Assembly: GCA_947589375.1 (NCBI GenBank)
Contig: CANQAO010000004.1
Coordinates: 1 to 23,684, forward strand
Origin: an uncultured Bacilli bacterium
Lineage (GTDB): Bacteria; Bacillota_I; Bacilli_A; RF39; UBA660
Length of the DNA stretch: 23,684 nt
Reading direction: 5' to 3'
The first letter of the stretch is position 1. Each line of letters begins with the position of its first letter. Of the stretch, positions 1 through 7,961 are shown piece by piece. A model generated the notes under the pieces. That model worked only from the letters and a program-made list of their open reading frames with translations, was not told the DNA's origin and made no database searches. Made by a program: the position numbers and the translations under genes.

Positions 1-52
1 AGCCCTTGACTAAAATCATTGTAAGACTAAATTGTATAAAGATATCGTATAT

Positions 53-91
53 CTCAATTTACTTTTGAAATTGAGTTATTATATTTATTTT
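53..91 (+). terminator. Candidate terminator of an upstream gene outside the window
   Basis: An 8-bp perfect stem (CTCAATTT at 53-60 with AAATTGAG at 68-75, 7-nt loop) is followed by a T-rich but interrupted tail (76-91). It would end a plus-strand transcript entering from the left, just before the rnhC promoter. The interrupted T-run makes the call uncertain; it may only be an AT-rich hairpin. Confidence 0.4.
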
Positions 92-102
92 AATAATGCA
101 AG

Positions 103-131
103 ATGACGAATAATAAATTTTGTGGTATAAT
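103..131 (+). promoter_or_regulatory. Promoter of rnhC (extended -10)
   Basis: A -35-like ATGACG (103-108) is separated by 17 bp from TATAAT (126-131), which is preceded by TGG, giving an extended -10. Transcription would start near 138, just upstream of the GGTGAT ribosome binding site (138-143). This placement makes the first in-frame ATG at 103 part of the promoter rather than the gene start. Confidence 0.6.
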
Positions 132-147
132 GACTATGGTGATAAAA

Positions 148-1110
148 ATGGAAAAAAAGATAGTAAGAACTATTGTCTTAAAAGTTAGTGACAATACCAA
201 AGCTAAAATGGTAAAATATTATGAGGATAAAAGACGTGGTACCATTCCACCATATGTGGTATTTCAAGCTAAAGATGCCGATACTGTCGTAACCTTATAT
301 GAAAGTGGCAAAGCTGTTTTTCAAGGTATAAGCGCGGATATCGATGCCAATATATGGATTGAAATGGAAAAACGTTTAAATAAAAATAGTAAGATAGAGA
401 TTAAAAGAATTGACAATAACAATAATGGTAAAAGTAAAAAACCAAGGGATTCGCGCCTATACCACACTAATTCCATCGGTTCCGATGAAGTTGGCACTGG
501 GGATTATTTTGGACCAATTGTCGTAACTGCTACTTATGTCACTAAAGAGGATATTCCGTTCTTAGAAAAATTAGGAGTTAAAGATTCGAAGAAACTAACT
601 GATGAAAATATTTTATCAATAGTTCCTGAACTTATAAAACATATCCCCTATTCTAGTATGATTCTAAATAACCCCGATTATAATAAAAAATATAATCCAA
701 AGATGAATTTAAATGCGATTAAAGCGAATTTACATAATAAAGTACTCTTAGAAATGACGGAAAAGTTTTCTAATTATGATTATGTTATTGTCGATCAATT
801 CACAACGCCTACTACTTACTATCGTTATTTAAGTGATGGTAAAGTTGAACGCAATATTACTTTTGTTACTAAAGCTGAAGATCAATGTTTATCAGTGGCT
901 TGTGCTTCTTTAATCAGTCGTTTTATTTTTCTTAAAGAATTAGATAAACTAGGTAAAACTTATGATGTCGTTTTGCCAAAAGGCGCCGGCTATAATGTCG
1001 ATGAAATGGGGGCCGATTTAGTTAAAAAGTATGGACCTGATATTTTAAATAAAGTGGCCAAATTAAATTTTAGAAATACAGACAAAATTAAAAAGTTAGT
1101 GACAAACTAA
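148..1110 (+). CDS. rnhC: Ribonuclease HIII
   Basis: RNase HIII cleaves the RNA strand of RNA-DNA hybrids and removes R-loops and misincorporated ribonucleotides in the cytoplasm. The product (320 aa) has an N-terminal TBP-like substrate-binding region (about residues 5-90), a basic Asn/Lys-rich linker, then the type 2 RNase H catalytic domain opening with the signature DEVGTGDYFGP; later acidic residues (KDSKKLTD, IVDQF) fit the active site. Length is usual for the family. I chose the ATG at 148 because it has GGTGAT 4 nt upstream, the same spacing as other genes here, and because a promoter overlaps the upstream in-frame ATG at 103. The gene is monocistronic, ends in an intrinsic terminator, and converges on the minus-strand genes. 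Confidence 0.97.
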   Translation: MEKKIVRTIVLKVSDNTKAKMVKYYEDKRRGTIPPYVVFQAKDADTVVTLYESGKAVFQGISADIDANIWIEMEKRLNKNSKIEIKRIDNNNNGKSKKPRDSRLYHTNSIGSDEVGTGDYFGPIVVTATYVTKEDIPFLEKLGVKDSKKLTDENILSIVPELIKHIPYSSMILNNPDYNKKYNPKMNLNAIKANLHNKVLLEMTEKFSNYDYVIVDQFTTPTTYYRYLSDGKVERNITFVTKAEDQCLSVACASLISRFIFLKELDKLGKTYDVVLPKGAGYNVDEMGADLVKKYGPDILNKVAKLNFRNTDKIKKLVTN

Positions 1111-1119
1111 CTTTTTTTT
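1090..1119 (+). terminator. Intrinsic terminator of rnhC
   Basis: The stem AAAAGTTAGT / ACTAACTTTT (about 1090-1100 and 1106-1116, loop GACAA) is followed by an unbroken T-run to 1119. The rnhC stop codon lies inside the 3' arm. The A-rich left flank could also give some termination on the minus strand. Confidence 0.85.
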
Positions 1120-1123
1120 GAAG

Positions 1124-1147
1124 AAAAAAAGTCCAGAAGCGGACCTT
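1124..1147 (-). terminator. Intrinsic terminator of the 6S-like RNA
   Basis: On the minus strand AAGGTCC, a 6-nt loop and GGACTTT form a 7-bp stem with one G-U pair, followed by seven T (1130-1124). The 3' arm also pairs with the RNA's 5' end, so the terminator hairpin and the closing stem of the mature RNA are alternative folds. Confidence 0.75.
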
Positions 1148-1288
1148 AACGATAAAACCGGACTCATCCAGGTGGGCGCTACATCATATATTTTAGGATT
1201 CTTACCAAAGTAAGCCTTCAACACCATATATAAATTAAGCTCCCTATCGTTTACATGTAGGTTTTTCATATTGTCACATCTTCTAGAC
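1124..1288 (-). ncRNA. ssrS: Probable 6S RNA (RNA polymerase regulator)
   Basis: This is a transcript of about 165 nt with its own promoter and terminator. Seen by eye: the 5' end GUCUAGAAG (1288-1280) pairs with CUUCUGGAC (1139-1131) as a 9-bp closing stem with one G-U. An asymmetric unpaired region follows (about 28 nt against 8 nt). Then AACGAUA (1251-1245) pairs with UAUCGUU (1154-1148), GGGAGC pairs with GCGCCC around one mismatch, a side hairpin sits at 1173-1157, and an AU-rich arm is capped by CUUAC-UUUG-GUAAG (1214-1201). A closed rod with a large central bubble and a hairpin on the 3' side of the bubble is the known 6S layout, mimicking an open promoter to bind housekeeping RNA polymerase. 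The position downstream of hisS-aspS matches bsrA of Bacillus subtilis as I recall it. No covariance search was possible. Confidence 0.7.
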
Positions 1289-1294
1289 AATTAT

Positions 1295-1303
1295 ATTATA
1301 TCA
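1295..1303 (-). promoter_or_regulatory. Extended -10 promoter of the 6S-like RNA
   Basis: The minus strand reads TGATATAAT (1303-1295), a perfect extended -10. The first G a suitable distance downstream is 1288, exactly where the RNA's closing stem begins. No good -35 hexamer is present; the -35 position falls inside the palindrome AATTAG-TG-CTAATT (1315-1328). Confidence 0.6.
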
Positions 1304-1351
1304 TATTTTAGGTAAATTAGCACTAATTCTTCGATAATTTTACACTTTATT

Positions 1352-2149
1352 TCAATAATCATCTAAGAAATTATGCTTTTGAGCTTCTTTTTTATAAGCA
1401 ATAATGGTATTTAAGTTGACATTGCTGGCCGATGTAAAAATACTTTTTAAAACATCAGGATTATAGGCTTCTAAATCTTTGAGTAATTTTTTCATCATTA
1501 AACGTTTACCACCTTTATTTTTAGTGATTTTACAAGCGCAGCCAATAAATTCTAAGGAATTATATTTACTAAAAGCCATAATATCCTCTTCTCTCACTAA
1601 ATATAAAGGTCTAATTAATTCGAGATTATCAAAGTGATCGCTTTTTAATTTCGGCATCATACTAGCATAAGTACCATTATATATTAAATTAAGTAAAATC
1701 GTTTCCACCACATCGTCCATATGATGTCCTAAAGCAATTTTATTACAGCCCAGTTTTTGAGCATAATCATATAAATATCCTCGGCGCATACGTGCACATA
1801 AATAACACGGGTTGTCACTAGTACTTGAAACACGAAAAATCGGTGTTTCAAAAATATGGGCCTGAATATTTAATAATTTTAAATTTTCTTTGATTTTTTG
1901 CAAATTTTCTTCATTATAGCCAGGATTCATGATAATAAATTCTAATTCAAATTTAAAAATCCCATGTCTCTGCAATTCTTCTAAACATTTGGCGAGTAAA
2001 AAAGAATCTTTACCACCACTTATACAAACCGCGATTTTATCATTTTCTTTGATGAGTTCATATTCTTTAACCGCTTTAACAAATTTACTCCAAATAGGTT
2101 TACGAAATTTTTTTATTATGCTTTTTTCAATCTCACGATATTTTTCCAT
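1352..2149 (-). CDS. TtcA-family tRNA 2-thiolation / PP-loop ATPase
   Basis: PP-loop enzyme of the TtcA/TilS superfamily; TtcA makes 2-thiocytidine in tRNA by adenylating the base and transferring sulfur through an Fe-S cluster. The 265-aa product has the PP-loop SGGKDS (residues 44-49), a CxxC pair (C115, C118) in the TtcA-like context PCYLCARMRRG, the motif GHHMDDVVET (141-150), and cysteines at 204 and 206 that may supply the third cluster ligand. I chose the second of two adjacent ATGs because AGGTGAT directly abuts the first and is 3 nt from the second. It is the last gene of the hisS-aspS operon, 15 nt after the preceding stop, and a tRNA-modifying job suits that company. The exact tRNA substrate cannot be read from sequence. 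Confidence 0.85.
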   Translation of the reverse strand: MEKYREIEKSIIKKFRKPIWSKFVKAVKEYELIKENDKIAVCISGGKDSFLLAKCLEELQRHGIFKFELEFIIMNPGYNEENLQKIKENLKLLNIQAHIFETPIFRVSSTSDNPCYLCARMRRGYLYDYAQKLGCNKIALGHHMDDVVETILLNLIYNGTYASMMPKLKSDHFDNLELIRPLYLVREEDIMAFSKYNSLEFIGCACKITKNKGGKRLMMKKLLKDLEAYNPDVLKSIFTSASNVNLNTIIAYKKEAQKHNFLDDY

Positions 2150-2164
2150 CATATCACCTAGTTT

Positions 2165-2962
2165 TTATCTTACTCTATCTTTGCTCATATTATCTAAAAG
2201 ATTATATGTACTTAAAAAGGCATTAAATGATTGATATTTTTGACGATAAGCGGCAATAACATCAAGGGTTGTTTGGTTAGCTGTTTGTAACATGGCTCTT
2301 ACATATTCGATTAAATCAGCATCATTTAAACTTACCTTTTTGTTATTTTTAATAACTAAAGTATTACCAGTTAAATTATAATCATAATCAATGCCTAAAA
2401 GAATCTGATATTCTGGATCAATTAACTTTAAGATAAAGTTGGCATAAGATTTAAGATAATCAGCTTGTTTTACTTTAACGGGTATCGTATATTTTTCATT
2501 TAATTGCTTAAGGTCATCTAAGTTTTGCAGACGACTTTTTTCAATTAAATAGTGGGCTTTTAAAATGGTAAATCGATGAAAGCCATTTTCATCGATAATA
2601 TATTTACCTTGATCAATTTCTTTGATGACTATTGGCTCATTAATGAAAGTACTACTTAAAGCCTTAATAATTTCAGTATTTGTATAATTAAGCATGCCGA
2701 TACTGCGATTAAATCTTTCGGAGCCTTGACTATCAAAGTAAACATTTAGGCTATCAAAAATATTATCATTTTGACCATAGGTATTATACCCCGCAATTTC
2801 ATCAATACATACTTTAGCATCGGCTTTTTTAAAATATAATCCATACTTATCAATGATTTCGTTAATTTCCGTGGGATTATAAATATGGCTATCAGTTTTC
2901 TTAATGATTTCTTCTTTGGTAACCCCATTTCGATTTAAAAAGGTTTGAACATCTTTATTCAT
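2165..2962 (-). CDS. ParB/sulfiredoxin-fold-like hypothetical protein
   Basis: Function not recognised. The 265-aa product is soluble, with no signal peptide or membrane segment. The stretch GKYIIDENGFHRFTIL (about 119-134) resembles the ParB/Srx-fold signature in which an Asp/Gly turn is followed by G-x-HR; preceding beta-like segments (EPIVIKEI) fit a ParB-like N-terminal nuclease/NTPase fold. The rest is helical, ending in a Gln/Tyr-rich helix pair. The start at 2962 has AAGGATGA 5 nt upstream; the in-frame ATG at 2971 lies within that ribosome binding region. It sits between aspS (11 nt upstream) and the TtcA-like gene (15 nt downstream), so it is co-transcribed with tRNA genes. The family assignment is tentative and rests on one short motif. 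Confidence 0.7.
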   Translation of the reverse strand: MNKDVQTFLNRNGVTKEEIIKKTDSHIYNPTEINEIIDKYGLYFKKADAKVCIDEIAGYNTYGQNDNIFDSLNVYFDSQGSERFNRSIGMLNYTNTEIIKALSSTFINEPIVIKEIDQGKYIIDENGFHRFTILKAHYLIEKSRLQNLDDLKQLNEKYTIPVKVKQADYLKSYANFILKLIDPEYQILLGIDYDYNLTGNTLVIKNNKKVSLNDADLIEYVRAMLQTANQTTLDVIAAYRQKYQSFNAFLSTYNLLDNMSKDRVR

Positions 2963-2973
2963 ATAAATCATCC

Positions 2974-4698
2974 TTATTTTAATTTAATATTTAATTCGTC
3001 TAATTGTTTAGAACTAACTTCATTAGGAGCCTCAGTCATTAAACAAGATGCACTGGTGGTTTTTGGAAAGGCAATGACATCTCTGATATTATCAGTACCC
3101 GAGAGAATCATCGTTAAACGTTCAAGGCCTAACGCTAGACCACCATGAGGCGGCGTACCATAAGTTAAAGCATCTAATAAAAATCCAAATTTATTATAAG
3201 CTTCTTCTTTCGTAAAACCTAAAGCTGCTAAAACTTTTTCCTGCATATCTGGTTTGTGAATTCTGATGCTCCCGCCACCAATTTCATAACCATTTAAAAC
3301 AATGTCATAAGCCCTCGCTAAGGCATGTTCCTTATCATCTAAAGCGTTTATATCGCTAGGCTGGGTAAATGGATGATGGCATGAGATGTATCTTCCTTCT
3401 TCTTCACTATATTCAAACATCGGAAAATCAGTAATCCAAAGAAAATTAAATTTATCTTTATTAATGAGCTTTAAATCTTTACCTAGTCTTAATCTTAAAG
3501 CCCCTAACGAAGTTTTTACAATTTTTTTATCGCCAGCAGTAATTAATATTAAATCATTGTTTTCTAAATGTAACATTTCTTTTAAAAGATTACCAGTTTT
3601 TTCATCAATAAATTTCGCAATACTACCAGTATATTCCCCATTATATTTAAGAAATGCTAAAGCACTAGCTTTATAAGTTTTAACTAGTTCGGTAAGGTTA
3701 TCGATGTCTTTCCGAGAAAAATTAAGGGCTTCATTTTTAACCACTAAAGCATTGATAATTCCGTTATTAGCGATAACATTTTTAAATACACTAAAATCGG
3801 TATTTAGAAATGCTTTGGTAATATCGTTTATTTTAAGTTCAAAACGCGTATCTGGTTTATCACTACCATATATTTCCATCGCTTCTTCATAAGTCATGCG
3901 TTTAAATGGCAGTTGCAGATCCATGTTTTTGGTCTTTTTAAATATACTCGCTAGCAAACCTTCAGTTAAATTGATAACATCTTCTTCGTTTACAAAACTC
4001 ATTTCTAAGTCAATTTGCGTAAATTCTGGTTGTCTATCTGCACGCAAATCCTCATCACGAAAACATCTAGCGATTTGATAATAACGTTCAAAACCTGAAG
4101 CCATTAGTATTTGTTTGAAAAGCTGTGGTGATTGCGGAAGGGCATAAAATGAACCTTTATTGACTCTTGAAGGCACTAAATAATCTCTCGCCCCTTCTGG
4201 TGTCGATTTGCACAAAATTGGGGTTTCAATTTCTAAGAAGTTTTGACTATTTAAATATTCACGTGTACTTTGCATGACTAAATGTTTAGTGATAATATTA
4301 TTTTTAAGTTCATCACGACGTAAATCTAAATAACGATATTTTAAACGCGTATCTTCTAAAGCTGTAACATTATTTAAATCAAAAGGTAGTTCTTTGGCTT
4401 CATTTAAAATTTCTATGTCATTAATGTTAACTTCAATCTCGCCAGTTTTTAATTTGGGATTAGCTTTTTCACGAAGCATAATAAGCCCGGTAGCCTTAAT
4501 AACATATTCGTTTTTAAGACTTAAAGCCGTATTGTAAGCATTTGATTCGGGCTTAACTACTAGTTGAATAAGCCCGCTACGATCTCTTAAATCGATAAAA
4601 ACCAGGCCACCTAAATCTCTTTTTTTACTAACCCAACCATTTAAAGTAACTGTTTGTCCAATGTTTTTTTTATTAAAATCGGTATTATTTACTTTCAT
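2974..4698 (-). CDS. aspS: Aspartyl-tRNA synthetase
   Basis: Class II synthetase charging tRNA-Asp. The product (574 aa) has the bacterial layout: N-terminal OB-fold anticodon-binding domain (GWVSKKRDLGGLVFIDLRD), catalytic motif 1/2 region (ETPILCKSTPEGARDYLVP; SPQLFKQILMASGFERYYQI; CFRDEDLRADRQPEFTQID), the bacterial GAD insertion (roughly 285-400), and motif 3 (GGLALGLERL) near the end. Length is normal for bacterial AspRS. The start at 4698 has AGGTGAT 7 nt upstream and lies 1 nt after the hisS stop; an in-frame GTG at 4710 overlaps that ribosome binding site and is less likely. Whether the enzyme also charges tRNA-Asn was not resolved. It is translationally coupled to hisS. Confidence 0.98.
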   Translation of the reverse strand: MKVNNTDFNKKNIGQTVTLNGWVSKKRDLGGLVFIDLRDRSGLIQLVVKPESNAYNTALSLKNEYVIKATGLIMLREKANPKLKTGEIEVNINDIEILNEAKELPFDLNNVTALEDTRLKYRYLDLRRDELKNNIITKHLVMQSTREYLNSQNFLEIETPILCKSTPEGARDYLVPSRVNKGSFYALPQSPQLFKQILMASGFERYYQIARCFRDEDLRADRQPEFTQIDLEMSFVNEEDVINLTEGLLASIFKKTKNMDLQLPFKRMTYEEAMEIYGSDKPDTRFELKINDITKAFLNTDFSVFKNVIANNGIINALVVKNEALNFSRKDIDNLTELVKTYKASALAFLKYNGEYTGSIAKFIDEKTGNLLKEMLHLENNDLILITAGDKKIVKTSLGALRLRLGKDLKLINKDKFNFLWITDFPMFEYSEEEGRYISCHHPFTQPSDINALDDKEHALARAYDIVLNGYEIGGGSIRIHKPDMQEKVLAALGFTKEEAYNKFGFLLDALTYGTPPHGGLALGLERLTMILSGTDNIRDVIAFPKTTSASCLMTEAPNEVSSKQLDELNIKLK

Positions 4699-4699
4699 T

Positions 4700-5971
4700 T
4701 TATTCATCACCTAATTTTTCATCTAGAAATTCGATTAAATTATCAAATTCTACTTTATATTCTTCTTTCGTCTGATTGTTTTTAATTGTTAAACATTTAC
4801 TATTTACTTCATCAGCTCCAATAATGATAATAAATTTCGCTTTAAGTTTATCAGCGTGTTTGAAATTGTTTTTAAAATTTCGTAAATTATAATCTAAATC
4901 CGTTTTAAAACCATTAACTCTTAAAATACTTGCAAGGGAAAACATCATATCTCTTTCATTTTCACTTGTGGCAAATAAATAGACATCTATTCCCTCTTCT
5001 TGGTTTATATTGATGTTTTCAGCTTCTAAAGCTAATAATAATCTTTCAATGCCCACAGCAAAACCAACACCAGGGATATTAGGGCCACCTAGATTCGCGA
5101 CTAGATTATCGTATCTACCACCAGCACCCAAAACGTTTCCACTACCAAAACCTTCAATTTCTGAAGTTATTTCGAAAACAGTATGCGTATAATAATCTAG
5201 ACCTCTAACTAAATTATCATTGATAACATAATCAATGCCCATAAATTCCAAATATTTTTGCACTTCCGCAAAATGTTTTTTACTATCTTCATTTAAATAA
5301 TCACTAATTTTAGGGGCATTTTTCATAATGTCACTATTGGCATCGATTTTGCAATCTAAAATTCTAAGAGGATTTTTTGCATATCTTTGTTTACAATCAT
5401 CGCAAAGGTCATTTAAATAGGGTTTAAAATAACTAAGTAATGCCTCACGATATTTAGCCCGTGACTCTAAATCACCTAAGCTATTGATATTGACTTTAAG
5501 TTCTTTTAAACCGAGCAATTTAAATAAATTATAAACGATACTAATTGTTTCGGCATCAATCATTGGATTACAAGAACCGAAGACTTCAACACCAAATTGA
5601 TTAAATTCACGATTGCGACCTGATTGTGGTCTTTCATAGCGAAACATGGGTCCAAAATACCAAGTTTTAAGTGGACTAGCATCGACATATAATTTATTTT
5701 CGATAAAACATCTGACAATGCCGGCAGTTCCCTCTGGTCTTAGGGTTAAATCACGATTACCGCGATCTTTAAAATCATACGTTTCCTTGCTGACAATATC
5801 GGTTTCCTCACCTACTGTACGATGAAATAATTCACTCGCTTCAAAAACAGGGGTTTGAACATAATTATAATTATAATTATCCATAAGACTCGTAATTAAT
5901 TTTTTTAAATATAAAATTTCTCGAGCTTTATCTCCATAAATATCATAAGTTCCTTTAGGTTTTTGTATCAT
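4700..5971 (-). CDS. hisS: Histidyl-tRNA synthetase
   Basis: Class II synthetase charging tRNA-His. The 423-aa product shows the family motifs in order: PKGTYDI at the N terminus, RPEGTAGIVR, FRYERPQSGRNREFNQFGVEVFG (motif 2), the HisA-like LVRGLDYYTHTVFEI, and GAGGRYDNLV, followed by a C-terminal anticodon-binding domain (about 330-423). Its ATG has AGGAGTGG 5 nt upstream. It is the first gene of a hisS-aspS-ParB-like-TtcA operon with a consensus promoter and only about 18 nt of leader, so there is no room for a T-box or attenuator in front of it. The hisS-aspS pair is a standard Firmicutes arrangement. Confidence 0.98.
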   Translation of the reverse strand: MIQKPKGTYDIYGDKAREILYLKKLITSLMDNYNYNYVQTPVFEASELFHRTVGEETDIVSKETYDFKDRGNRDLTLRPEGTAGIVRCFIENKLYVDASPLKTWYFGPMFRYERPQSGRNREFNQFGVEVFGSCNPMIDAETISIVYNLFKLLGLKELKVNINSLGDLESRAKYREALLSYFKPYLNDLCDDCKQRYAKNPLRILDCKIDANSDIMKNAPKISDYLNEDSKKHFAEVQKYLEFMGIDYVINDNLVRGLDYYTHTVFEITSEIEGFGSGNVLGAGGRYDNLVANLGGPNIPGVGFAVGIERLLLALEAENININQEEGIDVYLFATSENERDMMFSLASILRVNGFKTDLDYNLRNFKNNFKHADKLKAKFIIIIGADEVNSKCLTIKNNQTKEEYKVEFDNLIEFLDEKLGDE

Positions 5972-5996
5972 ATGACCACTCCTACATCTATCTAAA

Positions 5997-6025
5997 ATTA
6001 TATGTGTTTTTCAATGAAAAGTCAA
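5997..6025 (-). promoter_or_regulatory. Promoter of the hisS-aspS operon
   Basis: Minus strand TTGACT (6025-6020), 17-bp spacer, TATAAT (6002-5997). Start of transcription is expected near 5990, leaving a very short leader. The -35 lies directly downstream of the terminator of the preceding surface operon. Confidence 0.8.
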
Positions 6026-6026
6026 T

Positions 6027-6052
6027 AAAAGTCAAGCGCTTACTTGACTTTT
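6027..6052 (-). terminator. Terminator of the surface/coiled-coil operon
   Basis: A perfect 10-bp stem, AAAAGTCAAG / CTTGACTTTT, with a 6-nt loop, begins 5 nt after the stop codon of the coiled-coil gene. The 3' arm ends in TTTT followed by ATTGACTTTT. The stem is symmetrical and could work in both directions. Confidence 0.75.
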
Positions 6053-6056
6053 AATT

Positions 6057-7961
6057 TTATCTAGTTTTGCCTTCGTGTAAACTATTCATAGCAGCTTCTT
6101 TATCTTTTTCATCTTGCATTTGATAATATTGTTCTAATAAGGTATTAGCTTTATCACCATCAGGTGTTCCTCGAAGATTATCACGAACACTTTCATAATG
6201 GTTAGCTGTAGCTGGTGTCCAATCACTAATTGGTTCCATAGGAATTGTTATTGTATCATTTGTTGGCACCGCTACCATTGGTTCTGTATCTTGATTATTT
6301 AATACTACTGGTTCAGTTTGAATAGGTTCTGGGATGCTTATTGGTTTAACTTCTGGTACTTGTTCAAAGATGGCTGGCGCTTCCGTAGTATTTACTTGGT
6401 TAGCCTCGTTTTTAGCAGCTTCTCTGGCCGCTGATAAACGCTCTTGCATATTTGGCGCATCTTTGATTTGATGGTAAACATCTAAAATTTCTTCATCACT
6501 TAAGCCATTAATATTATAAACACCTGTATCAGTTTGAAGATGTGAAAGTACATTTTTAGCTTCTTCAATAGCATTGCGTTTATTTATTTCGTCTATTCTC
6601 TGTTCTTGAGCTAATTTATCGGCAGCTATTTTTTCATTACGGTTAGCTTCAAAAACAGCCTTTTGTTCTTGTAACGTTGTCGCTAATTGTGCTTCTAATT
6701 GTGTACGCTGTGCTCTTTTTTCTTCAAGTTCTTTATTTTCTTCATCGGTTAAACCAAAAGCAGAAGCTTGCGAATTTAAAATATTATTAATTTCTCCATT
6801 AATAGTTGCAATTTCATTTCTTATAGCTGTTTCTTGATTTTGTAAAGAAGATACTTTTAAATTATTATTGCTGGCAAGCATATTACTAGCTAATTTATAT
6901 TCTTCTGAATTTGGATCAGTCGTTTTTAAAACATCTTTATAATAGTCTTCAACTTCGGTTGGTAAAATATAATTAGCATTAGCTTGCTGTTTTTGCATTT
7001 CAGCTTCCTCTTGTTTTTGATGTATGGCTTTGAAAGCTTCTTGCTTTTCAGGATCTAACTCTTCAAAATCTTTTGGTTTAATTTCCGCGATTGGTGAAAC
7101 CTTTTTATATTCAACTTCTTTGGCTGCTGGATATGTTTTATGTATCTCCTCAGCAATTTTTGGAAATTGGTCTTCTAAATCTTTAGCACTTCTAGCTTCA
7201 AAAGTTTTACCATTAATATTAGTAACAGTTTTTGAAGTCGTGAATTTAGATTTTAATTTATCAATAATATTTTTACCAACTGACTTAATTTTACTGCCAA
7301 TCATTTTAATGGTTTTTTGCGCAAAATTAGGTGTTGCTTTGATTTTAACTGTTTCGCCCGTTGATGTTGTAAATTTTCGTTCTTCTTCTTGAAATGTAGT
7401 TCTTACTTTCAAATAATTTTCAACAAAATTACAATAATCTTCTTTAGCTAGTTTTTGTGCATTTATGAAACCTTGAAGTTGACATTTGTCATACATTTGG
7501 TCAAAACACACATATTCATTAGCTTGTTGCCATGTTGTATTTTCATAATCTAAATATTTTGATAAGCTATCCCCTATAGCCATTTCCTGAGGTGTACTAT
7601 CTATTAATGGTAAATTCATTTCAGCTTCATTTAAATGATATAAAACATCCTCAACATTATGAATTCCTTTGGCTTCAAGTAATTCTTGACTACTAAAAGG
7701 CATAACATTTTCCCCATTATAATAACGAGCAACTTGTAAAAACTTCTCTCTCCATTGATTGTTTAATTTTATTTTTTCATTTTGAAGTTCGATTATTCTA
7801 TCAAATATTCTTACAATTTGTGCCTGGATATTAGGGTTTTCATCATCTTTATGTTCAGCAATATAATCTTGTAAGAAATCTCTTTCATCGAGAATTGCAT
7901 TCATCGAAAGTTCAATTTCTTGCATTTGTTTCTTTAATTGTTCTAAATTATTTAAATCCAT
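6057..7961 (-). CDS. Large coiled-coil cytoplasmic protein, unknown function
   Basis: Function not recognised. The 634-aa product lacks a signal peptide, membrane segment or sorting signal, so it is predicted to be cytoplasmic. Residues 1-75 form a charged heptad-rich helix; 205-245 is a strongly cationic amphipathic stretch (KTIKMIGSKIKSVGKNII) that could bind membrane or nucleic acid; 305-330 and about 370-475 are long Glu/Lys/Gln/Ala-rich coiled coils; 535-580 is Pro/Glu-rich (IPEPIQTEPVV), resembling the linkers of the neighbouring surface proteins. A short helical tail follows. Its ATG abuts the stop of the DUF1292-like gene, with GGAGGGG just upstream, so translation is coupled. It is the last gene of the operon that starts with the LPQTG protein. 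A scaffold or cytoplasmic partner role is a guess. Confidence 0.85.
   Translation of the reverse strand: MDLNNLEQLKKQMQEIELSMNAILDERDFLQDYIAEHKDDENPNIQAQIVRIFDRIIELQNEKIKLNNQWREKFLQVARYYNGENVMPFSSQELLEAKGIHNVEDVLYHLNEAEMNLPLIDSTPQEMAIGDSLSKYLDYENTTWQQANEYVCFDQMYDKCQLQGFINAQKLAKEDYCNFVENYLKVRTTFQEEERKFTTSTGETVKIKATPNFAQKTIKMIGSKIKSVGKNIIDKLKSKFTTSKTVTNINGKTFEARSAKDLEDQFPKIAEEIHKTYPAAKEVEYKKVSPIAEIKPKDFEELDPEKQEAFKAIHQKQEEAEMQKQQANANYILPTEVEDYYKDVLKTTDPNSEEYKLASNMLASNNNLKVSSLQNQETAIRNEIATINGEINNILNSQASAFGLTDEENKELEEKRAQRTQLEAQLATTLQEQKAVFEANRNEKIAADKLAQEQRIDEINKRNAIEEAKNVLSHLQTDTGVYNINGLSDEEILDVYHQIKDAPNMQERLSAAREAAKNEANQVNTTEAPAIFEQVPEVKPISIPEPIQTEPVVLNNQDTEPMVAVPTNDTITIPMEPISDWTPATANHYESVRDNLRGTPDGDKANTLLEQYYQMQDEKDKEAAMNSLHEGKTR

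Noticed and set aside
1..40. TTGACT ... TATAAA as a promoter at the left edge
   Set aside because: The spacing is about 23 bp, too long, and a candidate terminator follows directly.
1155..1175. CTGGATGAGTCC resembling the hammerhead ribozyme core CUGAUGAG
   Set aside because: It has an extra G in the core, no GAAA partner strand in the right place, and is fully explained by the side hairpin of the 6S-like RNA.
1096..1290. A 64-codon minus-strand reading frame starting at TTG, or its internal ATG at 1269
   Set aside because: It lies across the structured 6S-like RNA, runs through that RNA's terminator into the rnhC terminator, has no good ribosome binding site, and its composition resembles no protein. 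A dual-function RNA is not excluded but has no support.
5972..6026. T-box riboswitch in front of hisS
   Set aside because: The promoter leaves only about 18 nt of leader; there is no specifier loop or antiterminator sequence.
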